The notes beneath the pieces were generated by a model, which saw only the letters and a list, made by a program, of their open reading frames with translations, did no database searches and was not told the origin of the DNA. From assembly GCA_019112735.1 (NCBI GenBank), contig DXIS01000008.1:37485-101484 (forward strand): a DNA stretch of 64,000 nt, read 5' to 3'. Origin of the DNA: Candidatus Mediterraneibacter guildfordensis (GTDB lineage: Bacteria; Bacillota; Clostridia; Lachnospirales; Lachnospiraceae). A program made the position numbers and the translations under genes. Below, one piece after another: positions 24,777 through 33,187 of this stretch. How positions within the stretch are numbered: position 1 is the first letter of the stretch; every line of letters begins with the position of its first letter.

Positions 24777-26183
24777 TTGAAAAAAAGAAAAAGCAGTAAA
24801 AAGAATAAATCAATCAGTATAAAAAAATACAGAGGCAGGCTGGATCTGAATATCGGTATTATTCTTTTTGCAGTTGTCCTTTTTTATCTTCTGATCACGG
24901 TGGTGAGTTACCTTGGCAGGGATAAAATATCAGTCTATGAAGTGCGAAAGGGAAGCATTGTCCGGGACAACTCATATACCGGGCTTGTTATCCGCGAAGA
25001 AGAGGCTGTCAATGCGGAGACAGACGGCTATATCAGTTATTATCAGAATGAAAACAGCAAAGTAAAGACAGGGACCAATGTATATGCGGTATCCGCAGAG
25101 AAGATCGATACTGAGAAAAATGATAAAAATACGGCTGAGGGAATATCACTGAATCCCGACCTTCAGAACGCGATCATCCTTCAGCTTCAGAATTATAATG
25201 AAAATTATAACGGGAATGATTTTTCTACGGTTTATTCCCTGAAAAACGGGATCAACACCTCCCTTCAGGATACATATAATGTGACGCGTACGCAGCAGCT
25301 CGCAGCTGTGATCGAAGACAGCGGGATCGAAGTTACATCCTATCAAGCGCCGCGGGACGGTATTGTTGCATTTACAGTGGACGGATATGAGAATCTAACC
25401 AAAGAATCCTTCACCCCGGAACATTTTGATCTGACGGAATATGAGAGTACTGTCCTGTCGGACCAGATGCAGATCCGTGCGGGAGATCCGGCGTACCGTC
25501 TGATCACGAGTGAAAACTGGTCCGTGATCGTTCCGCTGGACGAAGCGACGGCAGAGAACCTTATTAAAGATGAAGTGACAAGTATACGGGTCCGGGTGGA
25601 TAAAGACAGTGAATCGATGTGGGCTGATATCTCGCTGATCGAAAAAGACGGGGAATATTACGGATGCCTGGATTTTGATAATTCTATGATCCGGTATGCC
25701 GAAGACCGTTTCCTGAATGTCGAACTGATCCTTGAAGATGAAACCGGATTAAAGATCCCGAAGTCATCCGTTGTGGATCAGAAGTTCTATGTGATCCCGC
25801 AAGATTATATGACGACAGGGGGCAATAGCTCCTCGAGCGGGATCATGGTCAGAAATAAGGATGGAAGCATGGAATTCGTACCCGTGGATATATATGACGT
25901 CAGCGATGAAGGTGAGGTATGTATCAGCAGGGATGATGTGGAAGAAGGCACAACGATCGTGAAGCCGGATTCAGATGAGAGCTATGTGATTGGAAAGACC
26001 AGATTGCTTCAGGGGGTATATAATATCAATAAGGGCTATGCCGTTTTCAAAAAAGTGAGGATCCTCTGCGAAAACGATGAATATTATATCGTGCGCGAGG
26101 GAGAAGATTACAGCCTTTCCAATTTCGACCACATTGTTCAGAACGGAAAGAGTGTTAATGCAGATGATGTTGTATTTCAATAA
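24777..26183 (+). CDS. HlyD-like membrane-anchored adaptor protein
   Basis: The 468-residue protein has a Lys-rich cytosolic tail, a single membrane segment (about residues 27-48, IGIILFAVVLFYLLITVVSYL) and an extracytoplasmic part. That part resembles HlyD/membrane-fusion adaptors: VRKGSIVRDNSYTGLVIREEEAVNAETDGYISY suggests a barrel-sandwich segment. No transporter or outer partner is adjacent. Its neighbours are yggS, sepF and ylmH, suggesting an envelope role, but function is unassigned. I chose TTG at 24777, nine bases after AGGAGGTG, over the ORF-track start 42 codons upstream, which has no ribosome binding site. Confidence 0.7.
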   Translation: MKKRKSSKKNKSISIKKYRGRLDLNIGIILFAVVLFYLLITVVSYLGRDKISVYEVRKGSIVRDNSYTGLVIREEEAVNAETDGYISYYQNENSKVKTGTNVYAVSAEKIDTEKNDKNTAEGISLNPDLQNAIILQLQNYNENYNGNDFSTVYSLKNGINTSLQDTYNVTRTQQLAAVIEDSGIEVTSYQAPRDGIVAFTVDGYENLTKESFTPEHFDLTEYESTVLSDQMQIRAGDPAYRLITSENWSVIVPLDEATAENLIKDEVTSIRVRVDKDSESMWADISLIEKDGEYYGCLDFDNSMIRYAEDRFLNVELILEDETGLKIPKSSVVDQKFYVIPQDYMTTGGNSSSSGIMVRNKDGSMEFVPVDIYDVSDEGEVCISRDDVEEGTTIVKPDSDESYVIGKTRLLQGVYNINKGYAVFKKVRILCENDEYYIVREGEDYSLSNFDHIVQNGKSVNADDVVFQ

Positions 26184-26219
26184 TATGAGATCCGGCTGTG
26201 CAGAAAGGAGAGCGTATAT

Positions 26220-26915
26220 ATGTTAAAGGAGAATCTGGAATCGGTCGAGGAACGGATCCGGGCGGCCTGTACAAGGGCCGGAAGAAGCCGTGATGAGGTT
26301 ACGCTGATCGCCGTGAGCAAGACCAAACCCGTGGAAATGCTTCAGGAAGCCTATGGCCTGGGCGTACGTGTTTTCGGAGAGAACAAGGTGCAGGAAATCC
26401 GGGACAAGTATCCGCTGATGCCGGAGGATACGCAGTGGCATATGATCGGGCATCTTCAGACAAATAAAGTAAAATATATCGTGGATAAAGTGAAGCTGAT
26501 CCATTCGGTGGATTCCCTGAAACTGGCTCAGGCGATCGAAAAAGAGGCGGAAAAACATGACCGGACGGTGGACATTCTGCTGGAAGTTAACGTGGCTGAA
26601 GAAACCAGTAAATTTGGGCTGAAAACCGTAGAAGTACTTCCGGTTTTTGAGCAGATTGCACAATTAAAGCATGTTAAAATCCGGGGACTTATGACAATTG
26701 CACCGTTTGTGGACGATCCGGAGAAAAATCGGCCGGTTTTTGCTGATTTACATAAATTATATGTTGACATTAAAGAAAAAAACATTGATAATGGTACTGT
26801 GAGCATACTTTCGATGGGGATGACCAATGATTATGAAGTGGCGATCGAAGAGGGCGCAACTATGGTCCGCATCGGTACAGGGATCTTTGGTGCCAGAGAC
26901 TACAGCATACACTGA
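26220..26915 (+). CDS. YggS family PLP-binding homeostasis protein
   Basis: The 231-residue single-domain alanine-racemase-fold protein binds PLP at the Lys of AVSKTKP (about residue 36). It shows FGENKVQE, WHMIGHLQTNKVK, IHSVDS, EVNVAEETSKFG and SMGMTNDYEVAIEEGATMVRIGTGIFG. Family members (YggS/YlmE/PROSC) handle PLP homeostasis and have no known catalytic activity. It sits before sepF, as ylmE does in B. subtilis. The ATG follows AGAAAGGAG. Confidence 0.95.
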   Translation: MLKENLESVEERIRAACTRAGRSRDEVTLIAVSKTKPVEMLQEAYGLGVRVFGENKVQEIRDKYPLMPEDTQWHMIGHLQTNKVKYIVDKVKLIHSVDSLKLAQAIEKEAEKHDRTVDILLEVNVAEETSKFGLKTVEVLPVFEQIAQLKHVKIRGLMTIAPFVDDPEKNRPVFADLHKLYVDIKEKNIDNGTVSILSMGMTNDYEVAIEEGATMVRIGTGIFGARDYSIH

Positions 26916-26987
26916 AGTGCTTCTGGTTGTGAAGGTATGGAACAATAAAACCGTACAGCAGTGTCTGTACAAGATAGGAGTGTAAAG

Positions 26988-27539
26988 ATGGGCGTATTTG
27001 ATAAATTTCTGGACATCATGAAACTGAATGATGATGATTATGATGATGATGAATTCTATGAAGATGATGACTTCTATGATGAAGATGATTATGATCAGAA
27101 ACCGCGCCGTCATTCATTGTTCGGAAAGAAAAATACCAAGGAAGAGAATTTCGACGATTTCGATATGGAAGAGGAGAAGCCGGCAGCACGTACTTCTCTG
27201 AGCAGCAAAGTGACTCCGATGAGACATCCGGCTGCAAGAAAAGGCGGCAACATGGAAGTCTGTGTTGTAAAACCGTCTTCTGTTGATGATTCAAGAGAGA
27301 TCACGGAGACCCTGCTTGCAGGAAGGACCGTTATCCTGAATCTTGAGGGGATGGACCTGGAGATCGCACAGCGCATCATCGATTTTATTTCCGGTGCGAC
27401 ATTTGCGATCAGCGGCAATCTTCAGAAGATTTCCAATTATATTTTCCTTGTAACACCTACGAACGTAGATATTTCAGGCGACCTTCAGGATCTTCTCGGA
27501 GGTTCCATGGAGACGCCGAGCGTAAGAGGAAGATATTGA
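26988..27539 (+). CDS. sepF: Cell division protein SepF
   Basis: The 183-residue protein has the SepF N-terminal membrane-binding helix (MGVFDKFLDIMKL), an Asp/Glu/Tyr-rich linker (about residues 14-37), a basic middle and the C-terminal SepF fold (EVCVVKPSSVDDSREITETLLAGRTVILNLEG, AQRIIDFISGATFAISGNLQKI). SepF tethers FtsZ to the membrane. I chose the ATG at 26988 behind ATAGGAGTGTAAAG rather than the GTG nine codons earlier. The linker is unusually acidic and longer than in B. subtilis SepF (about 152 residues). Confidence 0.95.
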   Translation: MGVFDKFLDIMKLNDDDYDDDEFYEDDDFYDEDDYDQKPRRHSLFGKKNTKEENFDDFDMEEEKPAARTSLSSKVTPMRHPAARKGGNMEVCVVKPSSVDDSREITETLLAGRTVILNLEGMDLEIAQRIIDFISGATFAISGNLQKISNYIFLVTPTNVDISGDLQDLLGGSMETPSVRGRY

Positions 27540-27545
27540 TCTGCT

Positions 27546-28346
27546 ATGCAGATGCAGAGTCAGGAGAAGGACATCCGGAATCTCGAAAAGCGTTTTGCTG
27601 AACTGTCAAGGACGGCATATCAGCGTGAGATCATTACATATACGGATTTCCTGAATTTGAACGAACAGAATATATTACATACGCTTCCGAAAGATATGCT
27701 GTATACGCAGTTCATATCTTTCGGCGGCTATGAAACGGCAGAGCGTCAGATGACGGCATTCATCCCTGAGGCTCTTTATTTGCGTTACGGGAAAAAAGAC
27801 CCTTTGCCGGAAGAGATCGGCTACCCCTTCTGTGCAGTGAGGATCTGTCCTGTAAACGCCCGGTTTTCCGAGCAGCTTACGCACCGGGATTATCTTGGGG
27901 CTGTGCTGAACCTCGGGGTGGAGCGTTCGCGTACAGGAGATATCATCCCGGATGAAAGGGAAGCGATGATCTTTGTTCATAACGATATTGCGGAGCTGAT
28001 CCTGAACGAACTGACCAGGATCCGCCACACATCTGTGAAAACGGAACGTGTGCCCCTTTGTGATATCCGCTATGTCCCGCGATACAATGAGATCCGCGGC
28101 ACGGTCGCTTCCGTCCGTCTGGACAGCCTTCTCGCCCTTGCATTCACGGGCTCGAGATCGAAGCTGTCCGGCCTTATCGAGGGGGCGAAAGTCTATGTGA
28201 ACGGACGACTCATCACAAGCAACGGCTATCAGCCTGAAGAAGGCGATATTATCTCCGTCCGGGGGATGGGAAAATTCCGGTACGACGGATGCACCGGCCG
28301 GAGCAGAAAGAACCGGCTGACGGTTGCTGTCAGCAAATACATTTAA
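27546..28346 (+). CDS. YlmH family S4-domain RNA-binding protein
   Basis: The 266-residue protein has an N-terminal region typical of YlmH and a C-terminal S4 RNA-binding domain (about residues 185-245, VRLDSLLALAFTGSRSKLSGLIEGAKVYVNGRLI). YlmH-type proteins bind ribosome-associated RNA; in B. subtilis the gene sits in the division cluster downstream of sepF, as here. The ribosome binding site is weak, and the start lies six bases after sepF, suggesting coupling. Confidence 0.88.
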   Translation: MQMQSQEKDIRNLEKRFAELSRTAYQREIITYTDFLNLNEQNILHTLPKDMLYTQFISFGGYETAERQMTAFIPEALYLRYGKKDPLPEEIGYPFCAVRICPVNARFSEQLTHRDYLGAVLNLGVERSRTGDIIPDEREAMIFVHNDIAELILNELTRIRHTSVKTERVPLCDIRYVPRYNEIRGTVASVRLDSLLALAFTGSRSKLSGLIEGAKVYVNGRLITSNGYQPEEGDIISVRGMGKFRYDGCTGRSRKNRLTVAVSKYI

Positions 28347-28365
28347 GATCAGACAGGATTAAAAA

Positions 28366-28902
28366 ATGACTCAGAACCAAACAGGTGAAAACAGGAATAA
28401 AACAGCACGAATATGGATCATTTCTCTGATCGCCGTGGCGGGGCTTCTCCTTGCAGATCAGTGGACAAAACATCTGGCGGTCCTTCATTTAAAGGGACAG
28501 TCTGCGGTTCCGCTGATCGACGGTGTGTTCCAGCTGAACTATATTGAGAACCGCGGCGCGGCGTTCGGGATCATGCAGGGCCGGCAGCTGTTTTTTGTTG
28601 TATGTACGGTTGTCATCACACTGGCCATCCTTTACCTCTGTGTGAAGATGCCTTATGAAGCAAAATATAATCCGCTACGATTCTGTGCGGTGCTGATCTG
28701 GTCCGGGGCGGCCGGAAATATGATCGACCGGCTCCGGCTGGATTATGTTGTGGATTTCTTTGATTTCTGCCTGATCGATTTCCCGGTTTTTAATGTGGCG
28801 GACTGTTATGTTGTTGTGGCGTGCATCTTGTTCGCCGTGCTCATCCTGTTTTATTACAGAGATGAGGAAGACTTTGATTTTCTGAAACGCAGGAGAGGAT
28901 AA
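28366..28902 (+). CDS. lspA: Lipoprotein signal peptidase (signal peptidase II)
   Basis: The 178-residue protein has four membrane segments and the two catalytic aspartates of the family in GNMIDRL (D121) and FNVADCY (D146), plus NRGAAFGI. It removes signal peptides from prolipoproteins after lipidation. The N-terminal 15 residues are polar and slightly longer than usual. rluD follows by seven bases, the classic lspA-rluD pairing. Confidence 0.96.
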   Translation: MTQNQTGENRNKTARIWIISLIAVAGLLLADQWTKHLAVLHLKGQSAVPLIDGVFQLNYIENRGAAFGIMQGRQLFFVVCTVVITLAILYLCVKMPYEAKYNPLRFCAVLIWSGAAGNMIDRLRLDYVVDFFDFCLIDFPVFNVADCYVVVACILFAVLILFYYRDEEDFDFLKRRRG

Positions 28903-28909
28903 TACCGAT

Positions 28910-29821
28910 ATGGAAACGCTCACATTCAGAGCTGTACAGGACGGGGAGAGGATTGACAGATATTTAAGCGGATGTCTGGAGGACCTTTCCCGTTCTTATA
29001 TACAGAAACTTGTAAAAGACGGAAATATCCGTGTTGACGGGCGCATTGTCAAAGCTAATTACAAGCTGTCCGCCGGCGAGGAGATCCGCGTCCTTGTTCC
29101 CGATCCGGAAGTCCCGGACATCCGTCCGGAAAATATCCCGCTGGATATCCTTTATGAAGACGATGACATCCTTGTGGTCAATAAGCCGAAGGGAATGGTT
29201 GTCCATCCGGCGCCGGGACATTATGAGCATACGCTTGTCAATGCAGTTATGTATCACTGTGGGGAACGGCTGTCCGGCATCAACGGGGTCATGCGTCCCG
29301 GGATCGTGCACCGGATCGATATGGATACGACCGGATCGCTCCTCATCTGCAAGAATGACCAGGCGCACCGGATCCTAGCGGAACAGCTGAAGGAACATTC
29401 GATCACCCGGCGTTATCATGCGATCGTCCACGGGAACCTGAAGGACGATCATGGCACGGTAGATGCGCCCATCGGACGTCATCCCACGGATCGTAAGAAA
29501 ATGAGCACGAAAGCGCCCAATGCCCGCAGCGCTGTGACCCATTACAGCGTTCTGGAGCGGTTCGGGGATTATACGTATATTGAGTGCGAACTGGAGACCG
29601 GGCGGACGCATCAGATCCGCGTCCACATGTCGTCCATCGGACATCCGATCCTGGGAGATCCGGTATACGGTCCGGCCCGGTGTCCGTATAAGCTTCAGGG
29701 CCAGACGCTGCATGCGAAGATCCTGGGGATCACTCATCCTTCCACAGGGGCGTATATGGAGTTTGACGCGCCGCTTCCGGAGTATTTTGTGAAGCTTCTT
29801 GATGTGCTTCGGAAAAAATGA
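28910..29821 (+). CDS. rluD: RluA/RluD family pseudouridine synthase
   Basis: The 303-residue protein has an N-terminal S4 domain (RIDRYLSG...SRSYIQKLVKDGNIRVDG) and a synthase domain with HRIDMDTTG, where D137 is the catalytic aspartate, and GRTHQIRVHMSSIGHPILGDPVYG. Linked to lspA, it is best called RluD-like, which modifies helix 69 of 23S rRNA, but the exact target cannot be read from sequence. Confidence 0.92.
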   Translation: METLTFRAVQDGERIDRYLSGCLEDLSRSYIQKLVKDGNIRVDGRIVKANYKLSAGEEIRVLVPDPEVPDIRPENIPLDILYEDDDILVVNKPKGMVVHPAPGHYEHTLVNAVMYHCGERLSGINGVMRPGIVHRIDMDTTGSLLICKNDQAHRILAEQLKEHSITRRYHAIVHGNLKDDHGTVDAPIGRHPTDRKKMSTKAPNARSAVTHYSVLERFGDYTYIECELETGRTHQIRVHMSSIGHPILGDPVYGPARCPYKLQGQTLHAKILGITHPSTGAYMEFDAPLPEYFVKLLDVLRKK

Positions 29822-29840
29822 ATTAATTTTCACGGAATCA

Positions 29841-29869
29841 TTGTAATTGTATAAGCAATTCGTTATAAT
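29841..29869 (+). promoter_or_regulatory. Sigma-A promoter for the cytidylate-kinase-like gene
   Basis: TTGTAA, a 17-base spacer and TATAAT lie 37 bases before the start, after the rluD stop. The region is AT-rich compared with its surroundings. Confidence 0.75.
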
Positions 29870-29906
29870 AATCATATGGTTTTTACGCAAAGGAGAGTGG
29901 CTTATA

Positions 29907-30554
29907 ATGAAGACAAATACGATCATTACAATCGGACGTGAATATGGAAGTGCAGGAAGGGAGATCGGTTATAAGGTTGCCGATGCGTTTGGCATCAAGT
30001 TGTATGACAAGGAAATGCTTTCCCGCGCCGCGAAGGAAAGCGGCATCTGTGAGGAGATCTTTGAGACTCATGATGAGAAACCGACGAACAGTTTCCTTTA
30101 TTCCCTTGTTATGGATACGTATTCCATGGGATATTCGGGAAATACGTATACAGACATGCCGATCAATCACAAAGTATTTCTGGCCCAGTTTGATGCGATC
30201 AAGAAGATCGCGGACGAAGGGCCGTGCATCCTGGTCGGACGCTGCGCGGACTATGCGCTGGAGTCTTACAAGAACGTGGTCAGCGTGTTTATCCACGCGG
30301 ATATGAGCGCCAGGATCCGCAGGATCGCAAGACTTTACGATCTGACGGATGCGAAGGCGAAAGAACGGATCGTTAAGACGGATAAGAGCCGCGCAAGTTA
30401 TTATAATTACTATACAAATAAAAAATGGTCCAATGCAGATAGCTACGAGCTGTGCCTGACCAGTTCAGAGCTCGGGATCGACGGGACCGCACAGGCGATC
30501 ATCAATTACGTACAGTTAAAAGAGAGCATCGCCCGTGACAAACGGATCATTTAA
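29907..30554 (+). CDS. Cytidylate kinase-like family protein
   Basis: The 215-residue protein belongs to the Cytidylate_kin2 family (PF13189). It starts ITIGREYGSAGREIGYKVADAFGI, a P-loop variant, followed by LYDKEMLSRAAKESG, GPCILVGRCADYAL, RIRRIARLYDLTDAKAKERIVKTDKSRASYY and a C-terminal LCLTSSELGIDG. The substrate is uncertain, since the classic GxxGxGKS loop of CMP kinase is changed. The ATG at 29907 follows AAAGGAGAGTGGCTTATA; the ORF-track start lies upstream inside the promoter region. It has its own promoter and terminator. Confidence 0.85.
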   Translation: MKTNTIITIGREYGSAGREIGYKVADAFGIKLYDKEMLSRAAKESGICEEIFETHDEKPTNSFLYSLVMDTYSMGYSGNTYTDMPINHKVFLAQFDAIKKIADEGPCILVGRCADYALESYKNVVSVFIHADMSARIRRIARLYDLTDAKAKERIVKTDKSRASYYNYYTNKKWSNADSYELCLTSSELGIDGTAQAIINYVQLKESIARDKRII

Positions 30555-30564
30555 CAACAGGATC

Positions 30565-30600
30565 AAAAAATCTTCCGGTTTATTCCGGAAGATTTTTTTT
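30565..30600. terminator. Bidirectional terminator overlapping the end of ttcA
   Basis: AAAAAATCTTCCGG and CCGGAAGATTTTTTTT form a stem of about 12-14 bp with a TTTATT loop, with T-runs on both strands. The right arm also encodes the last residues (NLPE) and stop of ttcA on the minus strand. Confidence 0.9.
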
Positions 30601-31350
30601 GCCTTTGCGCGGCGGATTCGGCACCCGGATGATCCGGTCCGGCCATCCGCTGATATTGCCGTTCAGGATCGCGTGGAACATGCGCTCACGGGCGCCCGGA
30701 TGCTCCAGGTTGATCTGCCGGAGAAGCTCCTTGGCATACTGGCGTTTGGTGTATCCGTCCACCGGGCATTTGCTTTTCACGACCGGCAGGTCGTATTTGT
30801 TTTTGAATCCGATCACATCCATCTCATCCACATACATGAGGGGACGGATCACAGTCAGGTCCATCCGGTCCAGGTAGGTGCGCGGGGAGAACGAGTGGAA
30901 CCGGCCTTCGAAGATCAGGGACAGAAGCATGGTCTCAATGATATCGTCCTTGTGATGGGCGTAAGCGACCTTATTGCAGCCCATTTCCTTGATCGCCTGA
31001 TTCAGCGCCCCTTTGCGCATTTTAGCGCACAGGGAGCAGGGATTGGACTCTTTCCGTATGTTAAAAAGGATGTCGTATATATCGGATTTTACGATCTTAT
31101 AGGGGACATCCAGTTCCCGGCACAGTTCCCGGATCCCGGTCAGGTCAAAATCCTCGAAGCCCAGGTCCACGGTGATGGCGCTGAGCTCAAAATGCTTCGG
31201 GTAGAATCTTCTGAGGCCGTGGAGGGCGTACAGAAGGGTCAGACTGTCTTTTCCGCCGGATATGCCGACCGCGATATGGTCGCCTTCCTGTATCATTTCA
31301 TATTCATCCACGGCTTTCCGTGTATAACTGAGTAATCGCTGCAGCTGCAT
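30580..31350 (-). CDS. tRNA 2-thiocytidine biosynthesis protein TtcA family
   Basis: The 256-residue PP-loop ATPase has SGGKDS at residues 31-36, C105-S-L-C108 and a third cysteine at C195 (KSKCPVDG). The three cysteines match the ligands of the TtcA [4Fe-4S] cluster used to thiolate C32 of tRNA. HHKDDIIETMLLSLIFEG is also characteristic. The ATG follows AAAGGAATTTATAAAC. It converges on the cytidylate-kinase-like gene over a shared terminator. Confidence 0.88.
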   Translation of the reverse strand: MQLQRLLSYTRKAVDEYEMIQEGDHIAVGISGGKDSLTLLYALHGLRRFYPKHFELSAITVDLGFEDFDLTGIRELCRELDVPYKIVKSDIYDILFNIRKESNPCSLCAKMRKGALNQAIKEMGCNKVAYAHHKDDIIETMLLSLIFEGRFHSFSPRTYLDRMDLTVIRPLMYVDEMDVIGFKNKYDLPVVKSKCPVDGYTKRQYAKELLRQINLEHPGARERMFHAILNGNISGWPDRIIRVPNPPRKGKKNLPE

Positions 31351-31394
31351 GTTTATAAATTCCTTTCGTATTTTATGGTTTTTCAGTCTTATTT

Positions 31395-32471
31395 CTATAC
31401 TTCCCGCAGTTTTACCGCGCCGGCGGCCTTCCTCCGCCGGTTTTCATCGATGGCGGCATAATGCTTTTTCGTTGTATTGACATCCTTATGGCCCAGGACA
31501 TCCGCCACCAGGTAGATATCGCCGGTTTCCCGGTACAGGGCCGTGCCGTAGGTGCTCCGGAGCTTGTGGGGGGTGATCTTTTTATTCGGCGTCACTTCAC
31601 GGGCGTATTTTTTGACCATGTTTTCGACCGCCTGTACGCCCATGCGTTTCCGCTGGGTAGAGAGGAAAAGGGCGTTCTCATGGCCTGGGAGCGGGAGAGT
31701 GGCCTTCCTCGTCGTGTACATATAGGTTTTCAGCGCTTCAGCCACTTCGTCGCCGAAGTATACAACCATTTCGTTTCCGCCTTTGCGCGTGACTTTGATG
31801 CCGTTGTTTTTAAAGTCTACGTCCTGCAGGTCAAGGCCGACACATTCCGAAACTCGGATGCCGGTGCCCAGAAGAAGGGTCAGGATGGCCAGGTCCCGGT
31901 TCTTTGTTTTCTCATAATAAGCCTTTCGCTGGCCGGTCAGATGATCCGCGCCGTGATCCACATAGTCCAGAAGCTTCGCAACCTCATCGGTATCAAGCCG
32001 GATGATGGCTTTTTCATGGAGTTTCGGCATATCCACGAGCAGCGTCGGATTTTTGGAGATGGCCTGGCGTTTGTAATAATATCCATAGAAACTCCTTAAC
32101 GCCGACATTTTGCGCGCAAGCCCTTTTTCGGTGTTTGTGATCTGCTTTTTATCATCATTTTCATAGACCTTCAGGTATTCCTGGTATTCCTCGATATCGA
32201 CGGGCTCCAGACGCTCCAGATCCTGAAGGGTGAACTGATCGATGGAATAATCCTTATAGAGCGGATTATTTTCCATTAAAAAATGAAAGAAAACGCGGAT
32301 GTCATACGCATACGAGATCCGTGTCCTTGCGGATGTCGTCGGCTCAACGGCGCGGAAATAATCCCGTGCGAATGCCGGCAGCGTCTTCAGGATCGATCGC
32401 AGACGCAATGTATTGTCTACATATTTTTGTTCGTGATACGTTTTTGTATCTTTCTGATTTGTTGATTCCAT
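31395..32471 (-). CDS. Tyrosine recombinase/integrase (XerC/D-like)
   Basis: The 358-residue protein has an N-terminal SAM-like core-binding domain (about residues 35-140, TSARTRISYAYDIRVFFHFL) and a catalytic domain. All active-site residues are present: R206 in GTGIRVSE, K230 in TRKGGNE, H302-K-L-R305, H328 in GHKDV and nucleophile Y338 in KKHYAAID. There is no integrase-type arm-binding domain and no mobile-element gene nearby, so it looks chromosomal rather than phage-borne. I chose the ATG at 32471, downstream of AAAGGGG, over 32498; neither site is ideal. It has its own promoter. Confidence 0.87.
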   Translation of the reverse strand: MESTNQKDTKTYHEQKYVDNTLRLRSILKTLPAFARDYFRAVEPTTSARTRISYAYDIRVFFHFLMENNPLYKDYSIDQFTLQDLERLEPVDIEEYQEYLKVYENDDKKQITNTEKGLARKMSALRSFYGYYYKRQAISKNPTLLVDMPKLHEKAIIRLDTDEVAKLLDYVDHGADHLTGQRKAYYEKTKNRDLAILTLLLGTGIRVSECVGLDLQDVDFKNNGIKVTRKGGNEMVVYFGDEVAEALKTYMYTTRKATLPLPGHENALFLSTQRKRMGVQAVENMVKKYAREVTPNKKITPHKLRSTYGTALYRETGDIYLVADVLGHKDVNTTKKHYAAIDENRRRKAAGAVKLREV

Positions 32472-32541
32472 ATTATTATTTATAACCCCTTTAAACATGA
32501 ATTTGCCGTTGTTAATGGCGGTTACGCCGGACCACCTGTAT

Positions 32542-32570
32542 ATTATAGCGGAAACCTTTGTTTTTGTCTA
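32542..32570 (-). promoter_or_regulatory. Sigma-A promoter for the tyrosine recombinase
   Basis: On the minus strand TAGACA, a 17-base spacer and TATAAT precede the gene by about 70 bases. The recombinase can therefore be expressed independently of the LysM gene upstream. Confidence 0.65.
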
Positions 32571-32622
32571 TATCTTTTGGAAAAATCAGTATTTGTCGTA
32601 TAGATTGAAATATATAAAGGAG

Positions 32623-32678
32623 AGCCGGTACAGCTGCTGTTCCGCGGATGTCCGGGAATAACGGCCGTACCGGCTTTT
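32623..32678. terminator. Inverted repeat with terminator-like features
   Basis: AGCCGGTAC and GTACCGGCT are perfect 9-bp arms about 35 bases apart. On the plus strand the repeat ends in TTTT; on the minus strand it is followed by CTCCTTTATAT. It lies between the LysM gene and the recombinase promoter and probably ends the LysM transcript. Confidence 0.5.
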
Positions 32679-32736
32679 AATGGGGTTAATATATCAATAC
32701 ATAGGGATGTATATTGATACCTGAATATAAAGTATA

Positions 32737-32762
32737 CAGATTACATATCACAGATTACATAT
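32737..32762. repeat. Two copies of CAGATTACATAT
   Basis: The 12-base unit CAGATTACATAT occurs twice with a 14-base period, overlapping the stop codon of the LysM gene. It could be a recent local duplication; no function is evident. Confidence 0.6.
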
Positions 32763-33096
32763 TGTAGGCAACGATCAGATGCCGGCCGCTCTGGATGTCA
32801 TCTGATCCCAGCCGGTTCATGTCTTTAAGGACCTGAACGTATTCAGCGGTCGATCCGCAGTCCGCCGGCTTTGTCTGTTTGGCGATATCCCACAGCGTGT
32901 CGCCTTTACGGATCTCAATGCTTTTATAATATGTATGCGTGTTATGATCTGATAAGCCCTGTGCAGATACAAGAAATGCACTTCCGGATACACAGATGAT
33001 CAATGCACAGATGAATCCGGTGAATAACCTTTTTGCACGTTTTGCTCTTTTTGATAATTTCCTACGCTGTGTTGTTCTGGATGATCTTCTGTTCAT
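32755..33096 (-). CDS. LysM-domain protein, YneA-like SOS cell-division inhibitor candidate
   Basis: The 113-residue protein has a very basic N-terminus (RRSSRTTQRRKLSKRAKRAKR), one membrane segment (about residues 25-44) and a C-terminal LysM domain (about 59-112, IEIRKGDTLWDIAKQ). In B. subtilis, YneA is a small membrane/LysM division suppressor encoded divergently from lexA and induced in the SOS response; size, architecture and position match. Upstream LexA-like boxes support LexA control. The ATG follows AAGGAGCGTATTACT. Its role as a division inhibitor is inferred. Confidence 0.75.
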   Translation of the reverse strand: MNRRSSRTTQRRKLSKRAKRAKRLFTGFICALIICVSGSAFLVSAQGLSDHNTHTYYKSIEIRKGDTLWDIAKQTKPADCGSTAEYVQVLKDMNRLGSDDIQSGRHLIVAYNM

Positions 33097-33159
33097 AGTA
33101 ATACGCTCCTTTTTTAGTAAAAATCCATCCGGACCGACCGGACAAAACTGAAAAATGAA

Positions 33160-33187
33160 ATTGTATACATGTATAATGTGATTCGAA
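33160..33187 (-). promoter_or_regulatory. Candidate promoter for the YneA-like gene
   Basis: On the minus strand TTCGAA, a 16-base spacer and TACAAT overlap the first LexA-like box (33185-33196). The -35 match is weak, so the placement is tentative. Confidence 0.4.

Noticed and set aside
31395-32471. Possible mobile element or prophage around the tyrosine recombinase
   Set aside because: No att-like repeats, excisionase, phage or conjugation genes flank it; neighbours are ttcA and lexA and the base composition matches the surroundings.
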